NCBI GenBank assembly: GCA_003249015.1
Contig: QBLS01000018.1
Span: 23,661 to 87,660, forward strand
Direction of reading: 5' to 3'
Length of the DNA stretch: 64,000 bases
Source: Pseudanabaena sp.
GTDB taxonomy: Bacteria > Cyanobacteriota > Cyanobacteriia > Pseudanabaenales > Pseudanabaenaceae
The notes under the pieces were generated by a model that ran no database searches, had not been told where the DNA came from, and saw nothing but the letters and a program-made list of their open reading frames with translations. The translations under genes and the position numbers were made by a program. Shown here in pieces: positions 63,895-64,000 of this stretch (position 1 is its first letter; every line of letters starts with the position of its first letter).

Positions 63895-64000
63895 CCCAAT
63901 TGAGAGCAGACGCTTTATCACTAAAGCAATTGAAAAGAAAAATTCGGTAATGTTACAAAGTTGTTGAAAAGTAATAAAGTAGAGTAAGTAAAAAGAGACA
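63895..64000. other. Window edge, no gene seen
   Basis: 106 nt, AT-rich, no ORF. Confidence 0.6.

Overview
The window looks like a chromosomal segment of a cyanobacterium. GCGATCGC (HIP1) octamers are scattered through nearly every gene, and photosynthesis genes are present (ycf3, psbY, thf1/psb29), along with a photosynthetic-type Get3d and a stand-alone short-form hisG. The density of palindromic repeats and the overall gene style suggest a filamentous Pseudanabaena-like genome; the genus is my inference, not something the sequence proves.

Layout. 1-10 kb: the end of a glyoxalase-fold fusion protein, a lipoprotein solute-binding protein, a PadR repressor divergent from an RND efflux pair with a palindromic operator between them, an RRM RNA-binding protein and a YdcF-like membrane protein. 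10-18.7 kb: housekeeping genes (lipA, purK, ycf3, gatC, an orphan receiver, rpmA/rplU, uppP, psbY, gltA, hisG). 18.8-30 kb: a type I restriction-modification island, in order hsdM, Uma2, GIY-YIG, hsdS, antitoxin/MazF, AAA ATPase, PIN-like nuclease, hsdR. 30-64 kb: mostly core metabolism (pyrG, thiO-like oxidase, dapB, tyrA, argC, dapF, thiS, glyA), translation and quality control (rqcH/NFACT, rpmB, tRNA-Glu), signalling (OmpR regulator, Hpt), two tandem vWA proteins, a TamB-like envelope protein, a VapBC-type pair and a pentapeptide-repeat protein.

Two things stand out. First, the restriction island carries a closely coupled ATPase plus PIN-domain pair between hsdS and hsdR (8-nt overlap, then a 5-nt gap to hsdR). 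This is the best candidate here for an additional anti-phage or growth-arrest module. Second, the window is saturated with palindromic repeats of several families. Some are translated in frame inside hsdM, hsdR, the GIY-YIG gene, the NFACT gene and a flavoprotein gene. Others form perfect hairpins whose arms (often 26-28 bp) include the last codons of the neighbouring gene, so the 3' end of the gene is present again as an inverted copy. Several copies share the core (GGCGC-NNN-GCGCC, CCGC-NNN-GCGG, ATGGC-NNN-GCCAT) but have unrelated yet perfectly matched arms. This points to an active process that makes or repairs palindromes.

Gene positions and starts come from reading frames, lipoprotein signals, Shine-Dalgarno-like sequences and start/stop overlaps. 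Functional names rest on recognised motifs; no database search was run.
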